Assembly: GCA_035555315.1 (NCBI GenBank)
Contig: DATMGU010000120.1
Coordinates: 1-12,529 of the forward strand
Source of the DNA: DATMGU01 sp035555315
GTDB lineage: Bacteria; Pseudomonadota; Alphaproteobacteria; ATCC43930; CGMCC-115725
Length of the DNA stretch: 12,529 nt
Direction: 5' to 3'
Part shown: in pieces, positions 1 through 6,491 of the stretch
How the letters are laid out: the number at the start of each line of letters is the position of its first letter
Position numbering within the stretch: position 1 is the stretch's first letter
Notes under the pieces: generated by a model
Seen by the model: only the letters and a program-made list of their open reading frames with translations
Databases searched by the model: none
Told to the model about the DNA's origin: nothing
Made by a program: the position numbers and the translations under genes

Positions 1-290
1 TGGATGTCGCCCGGCGTGAACTACGCTCCGCCGACAACGCTCTCATCCTGCTGTCCGGGGGCGAGTTCGATCTGCTGCTCGCCTTCGTGGAGCATCCCCA
101 GCGGGTCCTGACACGGGACCAACTGCTCGATTTCGCGCGCGGCCTGTCGCACGCCGCCTATGATCGCAGCATCGACGTGCAGGTGAGCCGCCTGCGGCAT
201 AAGCTGGAGGACGACCCCAAGAACCCGGAGGTCATCCGCACCGTGCGCAATGGCGGCTATATCTTCACCCCGGCGGTGACCGTCGCATGA
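1..290 (+). CDS. OmpR/PhoB-family response regulator, C-terminal part (5' end outside window)
   Basis: The frame is open from base 3 and gives 95 residues before the TGA at 288-290, so the receiver domain with its phospho-acceptor aspartate lies upstream of the window. What is visible is a complete winged-helix effector domain: an LSGGEFDLLLAFVEHP start, the RVLTRDQLLD helix, the recognition-helix region DRSIDVQVSRLRHKLEDDP, and the C-terminal hairpin IRTVRNGGYIF. These are the conserved blocks of the OmpR/PhoB DNA-binding domain. Such proteins bind direct repeats upstream of target genes once phosphorylated by a partner histidine kinase. The stop overlaps an ATG at 287 (ATGA), the usual coupling to the kinase gene, but that kinase is cut short here. 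The regulator itself looks intact at its C-terminus. The family is clear; target genes and signal are unknown. Confidence 0.93.
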   Translation, partial: DVARRELRSADNALILLSGGEFDLLLAFVEHPQRVLTRDQLLDFARGLSHAAYDRSIDVQVSRLRHKLEDDPKNPEVIRTVRNGGYIFTPAVTVA

Positions 291-373
291 GACTGCTGCC
301 ATGGCCACGCGACACCATTGCGCGGCGCTTCGCCGTTGCGGCCATCTCCGTAATTATAGCGATTTCAATATAA
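287..373 (+). pseudogene. Truncated N-terminus of the partner sensor histidine kinase
   Basis: The ATG at 287 overlaps the response-regulator stop as ATGA, the typical junction of two-component operons. It encodes 28 residues beginning MRLLPWPRDTIARRFAVAAI: a short basic cytoplasmic start followed by the beginning of a hydrophobic transmembrane helix, as in membrane sensor kinases. The frame then meets TAA at 371-373. No periplasmic, HAMP, phospho-acceptor or ATPase segments of a classical kinase follow in any + frame. The bases around the stop are AT-rich (about 351-385), unlike the preceding gene. I infer that the rest of the kinase was lost or replaced by the DNA that follows. A short real peptide is possible but less likely. 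The call rests on position and the membrane-helix start, not on conserved kinase motifs. Confidence 0.6.
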
Positions 374-514
374 TATCGATATCAACGGGCAATCTTGCTT
401 GCCTAGCTTGCCATCAGAGCAAGTACAGATCTGACAAGGCCGCTGATACTTCGGGGGAAATTGACCAGGTATGTATTTCGCTGTTCCGGTCATCGCGACC
501 GAACGGGGGATACT
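374..514. other. AT-rich non-coding stretch with short repeats
   Basis: No gene is supported here. It contains the 10-base palindrome ATATCGATAT (373-382), a direct repeat of GCTTGCC at 397-403 and 406-412, and an inverted pair CTTGCT/AGCAAG at 394-399 and 418-423. A perfect TATAAT lies at 369-374, but there is no matching -35 box at 16-18 bases, so I do not call a promoter. The repeats sit about 100 bases ahead of the beta-propeller gene and could form its control region. GGGGGA at 505-510 is its likely Shine-Dalgarno sequence. Confidence 0.4.
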
Positions 515-1567
515 ATGAAACGCAGCTTCAGGAAAATTACGAGCATCGCCGTCTTCTGTATCGTCATATTGGTGATCGCCGCGGGAGGGGTCGCGGCGAA
601 GTTGATCTACGCCGGCACACCGGAGAGTGCCAATAGTCTCAGCTTCCAAGGGTACATCCTCCTCCCGGAAGGCAGGATGCTTACGATTTTGGATTACCTG
701 AGCGTCAGCGGAAAAAGCCTCTTCGTCGCCGACGAGAGCACGGGCAAGGTCTATAACGTCAGGCTGGATGGCGAGGGATTGCCGGATGCCCTGGATGTTT
801 CGGTGTTCGCCTTGGAGCCGGCGACACATGGGGTCATCATCGATCCGGCGAGCCGCCTGGGCTATGTGACGCGCAGCGACGCGAACACCGTCGATATCTT
901 CAATCCCGCCACCATGCGGCTGATCAAGCGCATCCCGGTCGCCGCCGACCCGGATGGCATCTTTTACGACCCGCATAACAAACTCGTCTATGTCGCGAGC
1001 GGCGATTCCGGTGTCGGCACAGTGATCGATCCGGCCACACAGACCATAAGCGCCGTCATCCCGCTCGGTGGAAAACCGGAATTCGCCGCATTCGACGGTC
1101 AGACGAACCTGCTCTATCAAAACATAGAAGATGGCGACATGATCGCGGTCTTGGACCTCGCGAAAAGGTCGGTGACCCAGGACTGGCTCCTCCAGGGGTG
1201 CAAAGCGCCGTCGGGGATGGCTATCGACGAACCTCATCGGCGCCTGTTTGTTGCCTGCTCGGGCAATGCAACACTTGTCGTCTTCGACCTGGATGCGCAT
1301 CGCGTCGTGGCGTCTCTGCCGGTGGGAAGCAGCCCGGACTCGGTTGCCTTCGATCCCGATTTGCGGCGCATCTACACAACAGGCAGGGCGGGCCTCCTAT
1401 CCGTGATCCAGCAGGATACCTCTGATTCCTACCGGCAACTCGACGCCATCCACACGCATTACGGCGCCCATACGCTGGCGATCGATCCGGTGACGCACCG
1501 GCTGTACCTCGGCTATGCGAGCCTCCTCGTCCAACCCCGCGTCGCGGTGTTCGCCGCGCGCCGATAG
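515..1567 (+). CDS. YncE/YVTN-like beta-propeller protein with N-terminal membrane anchor
   Basis: The protein has 350 residues. I chose ATG 515 because GGGGGA (505-510) sits just upstream and because the N-terminus then reads as a basic stretch (MKRSFRK) followed by a hydrophobic helix at about residues 9-28. That is a signal anchor or uncleaved signal peptide, so the body should be periplasmic. The remainder shows repeating blade-like units of the form (V/I/F)DP.(T/S)..(L/V)YV: for example IIDPASRLGYV near 108-118, FYDPHNKLVYV near 150-160, AIDEPHRRLFVA near 236-247, FDPDLRRIYT near 279-288 and IDPVTHRLYL near 323-332. These match YncE/YVTN beta-propellers, some of which bind DNA or act as periplasmic scaffolds; no enzymatic residues can be assigned. 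Two cysteines (229, 248) could form a disulfide. Base composition is lower in G+C than the hemA and transporter genes. Precise function unknown. Confidence 0.85.
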   Translation: MKRSFRKITSIAVFCIVILVIAAGGVAAKLIYAGTPESANSLSFQGYILLPEGRMLTILDYLSVSGKSLFVADESTGKVYNVRLDGEGLPDALDVSVFALEPATHGVIIDPASRLGYVTRSDANTVDIFNPATMRLIKRIPVAADPDGIFYDPHNKLVYVASGDSGVGTVIDPATQTISAVIPLGGKPEFAAFDGQTNLLYQNIEDGDMIAVLDLAKRSVTQDWLLQGCKAPSGMAIDEPHRRLFVACSGNATLVVFDLDAHRVVASLPVGSSPDSVAFDPDLRRIYTTGRAGLLSVIQQDTSDSYRQLDAIHTHYGAHTLAIDPVTHRLYLGYASLLVQPRVAVFAARR

Positions 1568-1732
1568 CGAGCGGTCGGGTCATGATTGTGTCAGCACGGA
1601 CATATCGTTTTGGCGGTCGAAAAATACCGACATCACCCAGCGATGATTTTCCTTCAGCCTCGCCAAAGGCGGAGAAATTCCAAGTCTAACGACTACGATC
1701 GAGTGAACTCCGCCGTATTCACGGAGATTATG

Positions 1733-2815
1733 ATGTCACTTGCAGAGACGATGATCATGCCGACCGAAGACGACAATGTCGTTCATATGGCGTTTTACGG
1801 CGTCAACAGCATCGCTAATATCGCCGATCGTTCGCCGCTATGGGACAATATCGCTACGACTTCCGTCCATCTTGTCAATCCACGCGACGTCAGAGCGCAA
1901 AAGCACTACCCGGACCAGAATGCGGCGATCTGCGTTGAGCCGGGGAAGAATTTTCATCGATTGGTTCAAAGCGCCTGCCTGCAGACCATCCACGACCTTC
2001 GTCGTTCGGGGCTGGTCGTGCGCCTCAACGTCACGATCGACGGTCTTTGCCCCTTTGACCATCGACAAAATGTGCTGATCGCGGCGCGGGCGATGGTCGC
2101 GAATGCCGTCAAGCACGGTTTCCATGAACGCACGATCGGCGAAATCTGCGTAACGGTGACGAGCGGCGAGATGTCTGGAACACGGATCGAGACCTCGGAT
2201 GACGGCTGGGGGATCGATTTTTCGAGGATGCGTGAGGCCGCGGGCTTTCAGCTCCTGCGATCGCTCGGGAACGTGGCAGTGCGCGACCAACCCGGTAGCG
2301 CGGGATCGCGACGGACGACCGTCGGTCTACTTATCGAGGCGCCCGACGGTACGTCCTTGGCACGCCAACACGATATGCATCGCGTCAGCGGCGTCTCGCA
2401 GGGAGATGCTTTTGTCAGATTGCTGCGCGAACAATGCGAGAAGATCGTTACCGATCACCTCGCACGAGAGCTCCTCGTGCAAGTCGACTTGAGCGTGGAG
2501 GGGTGCTGCCCGACCTCCTACCGGAAGATGGTAGCGCGCGTGGTCGATGAGCTTGTTTACAACGCGGTGCAGCACGGCTTCAAAAATCGGCCGACTGGGC
2601 GGATCTTCGTTCATGTCGTCAGCCGTCGCGCCTCCGAAATCCAGGTCTCGGTTTGCGACGATGGGTGCGGTTTCGATAGTACCCTCGTCCGCGATGGCAA
2701 CGGTTTTTACTTGCTCCGTCAGCTTGGCTACGTGCATTTTGAAGCGCCGGAGGCCCCCTTCAACCCCGCCGCCGCGGTCTCGGTCAGGATACCCGTGCAG
2801 TCACGAGGAGCGTGA
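1733..2815 (+). CDS. Protein with two tandem GHKL (histidine-kinase-type) ATPase domains
   Basis: The protein has 360 residues. The frame is open back to TTG 1586, but GGAG at 1723-1726 sits six bases before ATG 1733 (ATG 1730 is an adjacent alternative) and the earlier residues look non-coding. After about 70 undistinguished residues there are two copies of one domain, about 74-203 and 227-356, aligning without gaps at an offset of 153. Each has an N box (VANAVKHGF with N124; ELVYNAVQHGF with N277), a DxGxG motif (D156-G158-G160; D309-G311-G313) and a G2-like GF.LLR.LG block (171-179; 324-332). These resemble the ATPase half of HWE/HisKA_2 kinases. The N-box glutamate is present in copy 2 (E273) but is alanine in copy 1 (A120). 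I see no phospho-acceptor helix, membrane segment or sensor domain. It may be an ATP-binding regulator, an anti-sigma-like kinase, or a partner for a separate phosphotransfer protein. Function unknown. Confidence 0.8.
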   Translation: MSLAETMIMPTEDDNVVHMAFYGVNSIANIADRSPLWDNIATTSVHLVNPRDVRAQKHYPDQNAAICVEPGKNFHRLVQSACLQTIHDLRRSGLVVRLNVTIDGLCPFDHRQNVLIAARAMVANAVKHGFHERTIGEICVTVTSGEMSGTRIETSDDGWGIDFSRMREAAGFQLLRSLGNVAVRDQPGSAGSRRTTVGLLIEAPDGTSLARQHDMHRVSGVSQGDAFVRLLREQCEKIVTDHLARELLVQVDLSVEGCCPTSYRKMVARVVDELVYNAVQHGFKNRPTGRIFVHVVSRRASEIQVSVCDDGCGFDSTLVRDGNGFYLLRQLGYVHFEAPEAPFNPAAAVSVRIPVQSRGA

Positions 2816-2823
2816 GGGCCCTG

Positions 2824-2854
2824 GGATCTGACGCGATTATATCGCACCGGATCC
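2824..2854. terminator. Nested inverted repeat between convergent genes, candidate bidirectional terminator
   Basis: Outer arms GGATC (2824-2828) and GATCC (2850-2854) enclose inner arms GCGAT (2833-2837) and ATCGC (2841-2845), with symmetric four-base internal loops and a three-base TAT loop. It lies directly after the + strand GHKL gene (stop 2815) and abuts the stop codon of the - strand gene (2855). Position and two-strand symmetry suggest a shared transcription end. No long T-run follows on either strand, so intrinsic termination may be weak. Confidence 0.45.
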
Positions 2855-3409
2855 TTAGCGCCGCCGGACCCCATCCAGCCAGGCGAGCCTGCTGTCGAGC
2901 AGGGCGATTTCATGGTCGAGCCAGCCGCGCAGATCGCCCGCGTGGTCGATCGCCGGTTCGTCGACGGCCTGCTGGCTGCGCAGCTCGGTAAGCCGCTCGC
3001 GCTCGCCGGCATAGACCTCTGCCAGCATGTCGATCTGGCGCTGCCGATCCGCCGGCGGCAGCAGGTGCAGAAACCGCATCTTCAGGGCGATCACCAGGCG
3101 GTTGAGCTCGGTCCCGGGCGCGCGCAGGCTGGCGTTCAACAACGTTATCAGCGCTGCCCGCCCCGTGGCAGTCAGCCGAAGCAGCGCGTTGTCGACGACA
3201 CCTTCGCCCTCGATCGCCTCGACCAGTCCCTCATAGCGCAGCATCTCGATCGAAATGCCCATGAGGTCGAGCGACGGGCCGACGATATGGCTGATGAAGT
3301 ACCGGATCTTGGCGGCGAGATCGCCGTAGCGGTAATCCCGTTCCGCCAAGGGGCCGAGCGCGGCGATGCGGACCGTCTCGATCGGGATCAGCGAGTTGTC
3401 GCGGTACAT
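2855..3409 (-). CDS. PadR-like winged-helix regulator (tentative)
   Basis: The protein has 184 residues and starts with ATG (reverse complement of 3407-3409), only 15 bases after the hemA stop, so the two genes are probably co-transcribed. Residues about 6-95 look like a winged helix: helices around VRIAALGPLAERD, YRYGDLAAKIRYFISHIV and SLDLMGISIEMLRYEGLVEA, then a hairpin ending in LLRLTATGRAAL, a pattern common where a wing is followed by a 'LT..G' segment. The second half is highly charged and helical (RQRQIDMLAEVYAGERERL near 122-140, then WLDHEIALLDSRLAWLDG near 163-180), like the dimerising C-terminal helices of PadR/Vir-type regulators. There is no signal peptide or membrane segment, so it should be cytoplasmic. 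It may regulate hemA or sense a haem-pathway intermediate, but that is inferred only from position. A non-DNA-binding helical protein is the main alternative. Confidence 0.6.
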   Translation of the reverse strand: MYRDNSLIPIETVRIAALGPLAERDYRYGDLAAKIRYFISHIVGPSLDLMGISIEMLRYEGLVEAIEGEGVVDNALLRLTATGRAALITLLNASLRAPGTELNRLVIALKMRFLHLLPPADRQRQIDMLAEVYAGERERLTELRSQQAVDEPAIDHAGDLRGWLDHEIALLDSRLAWLDGVRRR

Positions 3410-3424
3410 GAGCCGCTAACGCGA

Positions 3425-4645
3425 TCAGGCCGCGCGGCGCAGCAGCAGCCGGTGCCAGACCTCGGCCAGCGCGTCGACCAGGTGGTCGATATGCGCCGGT
3501 TGGTGCAGCGGGGTCGGCGTGATGCGCAGCCGTTCCGTACCACGCGGCACGGTTGGGTAATTGATCGGCTGCAGATAGATCCCGTGCAGCGTCAGCAATT
3601 CGTCCGAGGCGCGCTTGCACAGCCGGGCATCGCCGACCAGCACCGGCACGATATGCGTCTCGGACGGCATTACCGGGATACTCGCGTCGATCAGGCGCCG
3701 TTTGACCAGGGCGACGGTCGCCTGGTGCTGGGCCCGCTCCGCGCGGCTGGTCTTCAAGTGGCTGATGCTGGCGCGAGCACCGGCGGCGAGCGCCGGGATC
3801 ATCGAGGTGGTGAAGATGAAGCCGGAGGCGTGGCTGCGCACGAAGTCGACCATCGCCGCCGAGCCGGTGATATAGCCACCCATGCAGCCGAAGGCCTTAC
3901 CCAGCGTGCCCTGGATCACCGTCGGACGATGCAGCACGCCGTCGCGTTCGGCGATACCGGCGCCGCGATCGCCATACAGGCCGACCGCATGCACCTCGTC
4001 CAGATAGGTCATGGCGCCGTGGGCATCGGCGACGTCGCAGAGGGCGCCGATCGGACCGACATCGCCATCCATCGAATAGACGCTTTCGAAACAGACGAGC
4101 TTGGGCCGTGCCGGGTCGTCGGCGGCCATCAGCCGATCGAGATCAGCCGGATCATTATGCCGGAAGATGCGCTTCTCGGCGCGGCTATGCCGGATGCCTT
4201 CGATCATCGAGGCGTGATTGAGCGCGTCGGAATAGACGATGCAGCCGGGAATGCGGCCGGCCAGGGTGGCCAGCGCCGCGTCGTTCGCGACATAGCCCGA
4301 GCTGAACACCAGCGCCGCCTCGCGGCGGTGCAGATCGGCCAATTCGCGCTCCAACAAGACGTGTTCGTGAGAATTGCCGGAGATGTTGCGCGTCCCGCCG
4401 GCGCCGGCGCCGACACGATCGATGGTCTGGTGCATCGCCGCCAGCACGGCAGGATGCTGGCCCATGCCCAGGTAATCGTTTGAGCACCATACCGTGACGT
4501 CGGCAATCCCCTCGTTTTGCTGGGCGCCATGGTGTCGGGCGGTCGGGAAGGCCCCGGCCACGCGCTCCAGCTCGGCGAACACACGATACCGGCCTTCGGC
4601 CTTCAGGTCGTCGACACGAGCGGCGAAGAAATTCTCGTAATCCAT
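3425..4645 (-). CDS. hemA: 5-aminolevulinate synthase
   Basis: This PLP enzyme condenses glycine with succinyl-CoA to give 5-aminolevulinate, CO2 and CoA, the first step of haem and other tetrapyrrole synthesis by the Shemin pathway. The protein is 406 residues from MDYENFFAAR, the usual start and length for alphaproteobacterial ALAS. AGGGA lies about eight bases upstream of this ATG on the coding strand. An in-frame extension to 4777 is possible but has no family-like sequence. Key blocks are SNDYLG (55-60), GAGAGGTRNISG (79-90), LDEVHAVG (215-222, with PLP-contacting D216 and H219) and TLGKAFGCMGGY with the Schiff-base lysine K250. All expected catalytic residues are present, so it should be active in the cytoplasm. 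It is followed closely by the PadR-like gene. Its upstream region (4646-4843) contains repeated motifs that may be operators. Confidence 0.97.
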   Translation of the reverse strand: MDYENFFAARVDDLKAEGRYRVFAELERVAGAFPTARHHGAQQNEGIADVTVWCSNDYLGMGQHPAVLAAMHQTIDRVGAGAGGTRNISGNSHEHVLLERELADLHRREAALVFSSGYVANDAALATLAGRIPGCIVYSDALNHASMIEGIRHSRAEKRIFRHNDPADLDRLMAADDPARPKLVCFESVYSMDGDVGPIGALCDVADAHGAMTYLDEVHAVGLYGDRGAGIAERDGVLHRPTVIQGTLGKAFGCMGGYITGSAAMVDFVRSHASGFIFTTSMIPALAAGARASISHLKTSRAERAQHQATVALVKRRLIDASIPVMPSETHIVPVLVGDARLCKRASDELLTLHGIYLQPINYPTVPRGTERLRITPTPLHQPAHIDHLVDALAEVWHRLLLRRAA

Positions 4646-4804
4646 GGTTCCAGTCCCTTCCGAGACATCATATGGACCGATCGCTCCTCCACGGCGAGGA
4701 GACACCATGTCGCGGTACGCGACGAACGGGCTCGCAACATGCGACGATTCACCGGGTCGCGGTATGAGATGCCTCACTGGCCGACGACTTAGTCTGACTG
4801 GCGC
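4646..4804 (-). promoter_or_regulatory. hemA upstream control region with repeated motifs
   Basis: GTCGCGGTA occurs twice in the same orientation (4709-4717 and 4756-4764), 47 bases apart. The first copy is part of the inverted repeat GTCGCG-GTA-CGCGAC (4709-4723). Another short inverted repeat is CTCCTC/GAGGAG (4683-4700). On the hemA strand TATGAT (4672 back to 4667) is a good -10 candidate just ahead of the Shine-Dalgarno, but no convincing -35 lies at the right distance. No FNR-type box (TTGAT-N4-ATCAA) is visible. These are candidate regulator sites; the binder is unknown. Confidence 0.3.
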
Positions 4805-4833
4805 CCCCGCGACGGCTTGGAACCATCGCGGGG
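4805..4833 (-). terminator. Hairpin downstream of the aminotransferase gene
   Basis: Arms at 4805-4815 and 4823-4833 form an 11-bp GC-rich stem with a seven-base loop. On the - strand the one non-Watson-Crick position is a G-U wobble, whereas the + strand RNA would have a C-A mismatch. The structure therefore favours the - strand transcript, and it starts 10 bases past the aminotransferase stop. No T-run follows, so it may end transcription inefficiently or protect the 3' end. Confidence 0.5.
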
Positions 4834-4843
4834 ATGCGGCGGT

Positions 4844-6250
4844 CTAGGCGACGGCGGCCAGGCCGCTTGATGCCACCATCGCTTCGGTATCGGCCAGCGC
4901 CTTGTCGAAGCGGATCAGGATCTCGTCGATCTCCGTCTCGGTGACGATCAGCGGCGGGCACAAGGCGATCGCGTCGCCCATCGCCCGCACGATCAGGCCA
5001 TGCCCCTCGGCGCGACCTTGGAAATAGGCGCCGATCATCGCGGAGGCATCGAAGGACGCGCGCGAGGTCTTGTCCCGCACCAGCTCGACCGCGGCGATCA
5101 GGCCGACGCCGCGGATCTCGCCGACCAGCGGCCGGTCCTTGAGCCGCTGCAACCCGTTCAGCAGGCGCGGCGACACGGCGTTCACATGGGTGACGATATC
5201 GCGCTCCTCATAGATCTTGAGGGTCTCGATCGCCACCGCGGCGCAAACCGGATGGCCTGAATAGGTATAGCCATGGGCGAAGACGCCGATCTTTTCGCTC
5301 TGCTTTACCAGCGCTTGGTAGATCTGGTCGCTGATCAAGGTCGCCGAGATCGGCAGATAGGCCGAGGACAAGGCCTTCGCCACGCTCATGATATCCGGCG
5401 TCATGCCATAGGTCTGGCTGCCGAACATCTTGCCGGTCCGGCCGAAGCCGCAGATGACCTCGTCGGCGATCAGCAGGATGTCGTATTTCTTCAGGATCGG
5501 CTGGATCTTCTGCCAATAGGTCGCCGGCGGCACGATCACCCCGCCGGCACCCTGCACCGGTTCCGCGATGAATGCTGCGACCGTGTCCGGACCTTCGCGC
5601 AGGATCTGCGCCTCGAGGCTCTCGGCGAGGCGCGTGGCGAAGTCTTCCTCGCTCTCGCCGGGCTTGCCGAAACGATAATAATGCGGGCAATCGGCGTGGC
5701 GGATGTTCTCGATCGGCAGGTCGAAATCGCGGTGGTTGTTCGGCAGGCCGGTGAGGCTCGCAGTGGCGACCGTGACGCCGTGATAGCCTTTCATCCGGGA
5801 GATGATCTTCTTCTTGCGGTGCCGGCCCAGCGCGTTGTTGTAGTACCAGACCAGCTTGACGGCGGTGTCGTTCGCCTCCGAGCCCGAATTGTTGAAGAAC
5901 ACCTTCGACATCGGCGTGCCGTTGCTCGACATCGGCGCCAGCCGGATCAGCCGTTCGGCCAGCTCGACGCTGGGCTCATGCCCCTTGTGATTGAAGGTAT
6001 GATAGTAGGGAAGCGCTCGCAGTTGCTTGGTTGCCGCCTCAACCAGCCGCTCCTCGCCGAAGCCCAGCGAGGTGCACCACAACCCGGCCATCGCCTCAAT
6101 GTATTCCTTGCCGGTGTCGTCATAGACATAAACGCCCTTGCCCCGTGCCATCACCAGCGGACCGCTGGTCTGATGCTTTTTCAGATTGGTGTAGGGGTGC
6201 AGGACATTGGCGATGTCCCTGCTCGCGGTCGAATTGCCTAGACTGGTCAT
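4844..6250 (-). CDS. Class III (omega) aminotransferase, PLP-dependent
   Basis: The protein has 468 residues. The start ATG (6248-6250) has AGGA about seven bases upstream on its strand. The protein moves an amino group from an omega-amino acid or (poly)amine to a keto acid, commonly pyruvate, in the cytoplasm. Visible family marks are GLWCTSLGFG near 56-65 (the Trp lines the substrate pocket in omega-transaminases), NSGSEAND (121-128, cofactor phosphate binding), the YHG block near 156-158, AEPVQGAGG (229-237), IADEVICGFGRTGK (261-274, with D263 contacting the PLP nitrogen), AKALSSAYLPISA with Schiff-base lysine K292, and YTYSGHP further on. The pattern matches the beta-alanine/putrescine/GABA:pyruvate group better than ornithine or acetylornithine enzymes, but the substrate cannot be fixed. 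It is transcribed divergently from the Opp/Dpp-type importer, suggesting that it acts on an imported compound. All catalytic residues are present. Confidence 0.93.
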   Translation of the reverse strand: MTSLGNSTASRDIANVLHPYTNLKKHQTSGPLVMARGKGVYVYDDTGKEYIEAMAGLWCTSLGFGEERLVEAATKQLRALPYYHTFNHKGHEPSVELAERLIRLAPMSSNGTPMSKVFFNNSGSEANDTAVKLVWYYNNALGRHRKKKIISRMKGYHGVTVATASLTGLPNNHRDFDLPIENIRHADCPHYYRFGKPGESEEDFATRLAESLEAQILREGPDTVAAFIAEPVQGAGGVIVPPATYWQKIQPILKKYDILLIADEVICGFGRTGKMFGSQTYGMTPDIMSVAKALSSAYLPISATLISDQIYQALVKQSEKIGVFAHGYTYSGHPVCAAVAIETLKIYEERDIVTHVNAVSPRLLNGLQRLKDRPLVGEIRGVGLIAAVELVRDKTSRASFDASAMIGAYFQGRAEGHGLIVRAMGDAIALCPPLIVTETEIDEILIRFDKALADTEAMVASSGLAAVA

Positions 6251-6302
6251 TCATCATCCTCATGGGTCGATCGCCGAGCGCGCGCTGGCGAGACGAAGCC
6301 TG

Positions 6303-6331
6303 ACTATCCGTCAAGCCGATCCGGCCGTCAA
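6303..6331 (-). promoter_or_regulatory. Sigma-70-like promoter candidate for the aminotransferase
   Basis: Read on the - strand: TTGACG (6331 back to 6326), a 17-base spacer, then GATAGT (6308 back to 6303; four of six matches to TATAAT). The predicted leader is about 45 bases and contains the AGGA ribosome site. Two CCGTCAA boxes overlap the -35 and the spacer/-10 edge. Spacing is ideal, but the call is by eye. Confidence 0.42.
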
Positions 6332-6491
6332 ATCGGAGATCCTCATCCACGCCCCATGCGCTTGCCTATGGCCCAGGGCATGCATGGTGGCCAATAGTGG
6401 TTCGGATCGGTGCCGGAAGCAGGGGTATTTAAGACCATTGACTTAGATCGGGGGGCATGTGGAACCTTCTGGCCGCCGTCAAGGAGATCGC

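Noticed and set aside
369..374. Perfect TATAAT as a promoter -10
   Set aside because: No acceptable -35 at 16-18 bases and no extended -10; probably chance in an AT-rich patch.
365..1300. - strand open frame opposite the beta-propeller gene
   Set aside because: The + strand frame has a Shine-Dalgarno, a signal anchor and repeated propeller blades; the reverse frame shows none of these.
1586..1732. N-terminal extension of the tandem GHKL protein to TTG 1586
   Set aside because: No ribosome site at 1586 and non-coding-like residues; GGAG sits at the right distance before ATG 1733.
2912..4483. Long + strand open frame (523 codons) opposite hemA and the PadR-like gene
   Set aside because: It is antisense to clearly coding hemA with intact catalytic motifs; the translation is low-complexity Arg/Gln/Asp/Val-rich with no domain, as expected of GC-rich shadow frames.
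4646..4777. 44-residue N-terminal extension of hemA
   Set aside because: ALA synthases of this type begin at the MDYxxFF-like start, and the ribosome site matches that ATG.
5273..6241. + strand open frame opposite the aminotransferase
   Set aside because: Same reasoning: the opposite strand encodes a complete class III aminotransferase, and this frame has no family motifs.
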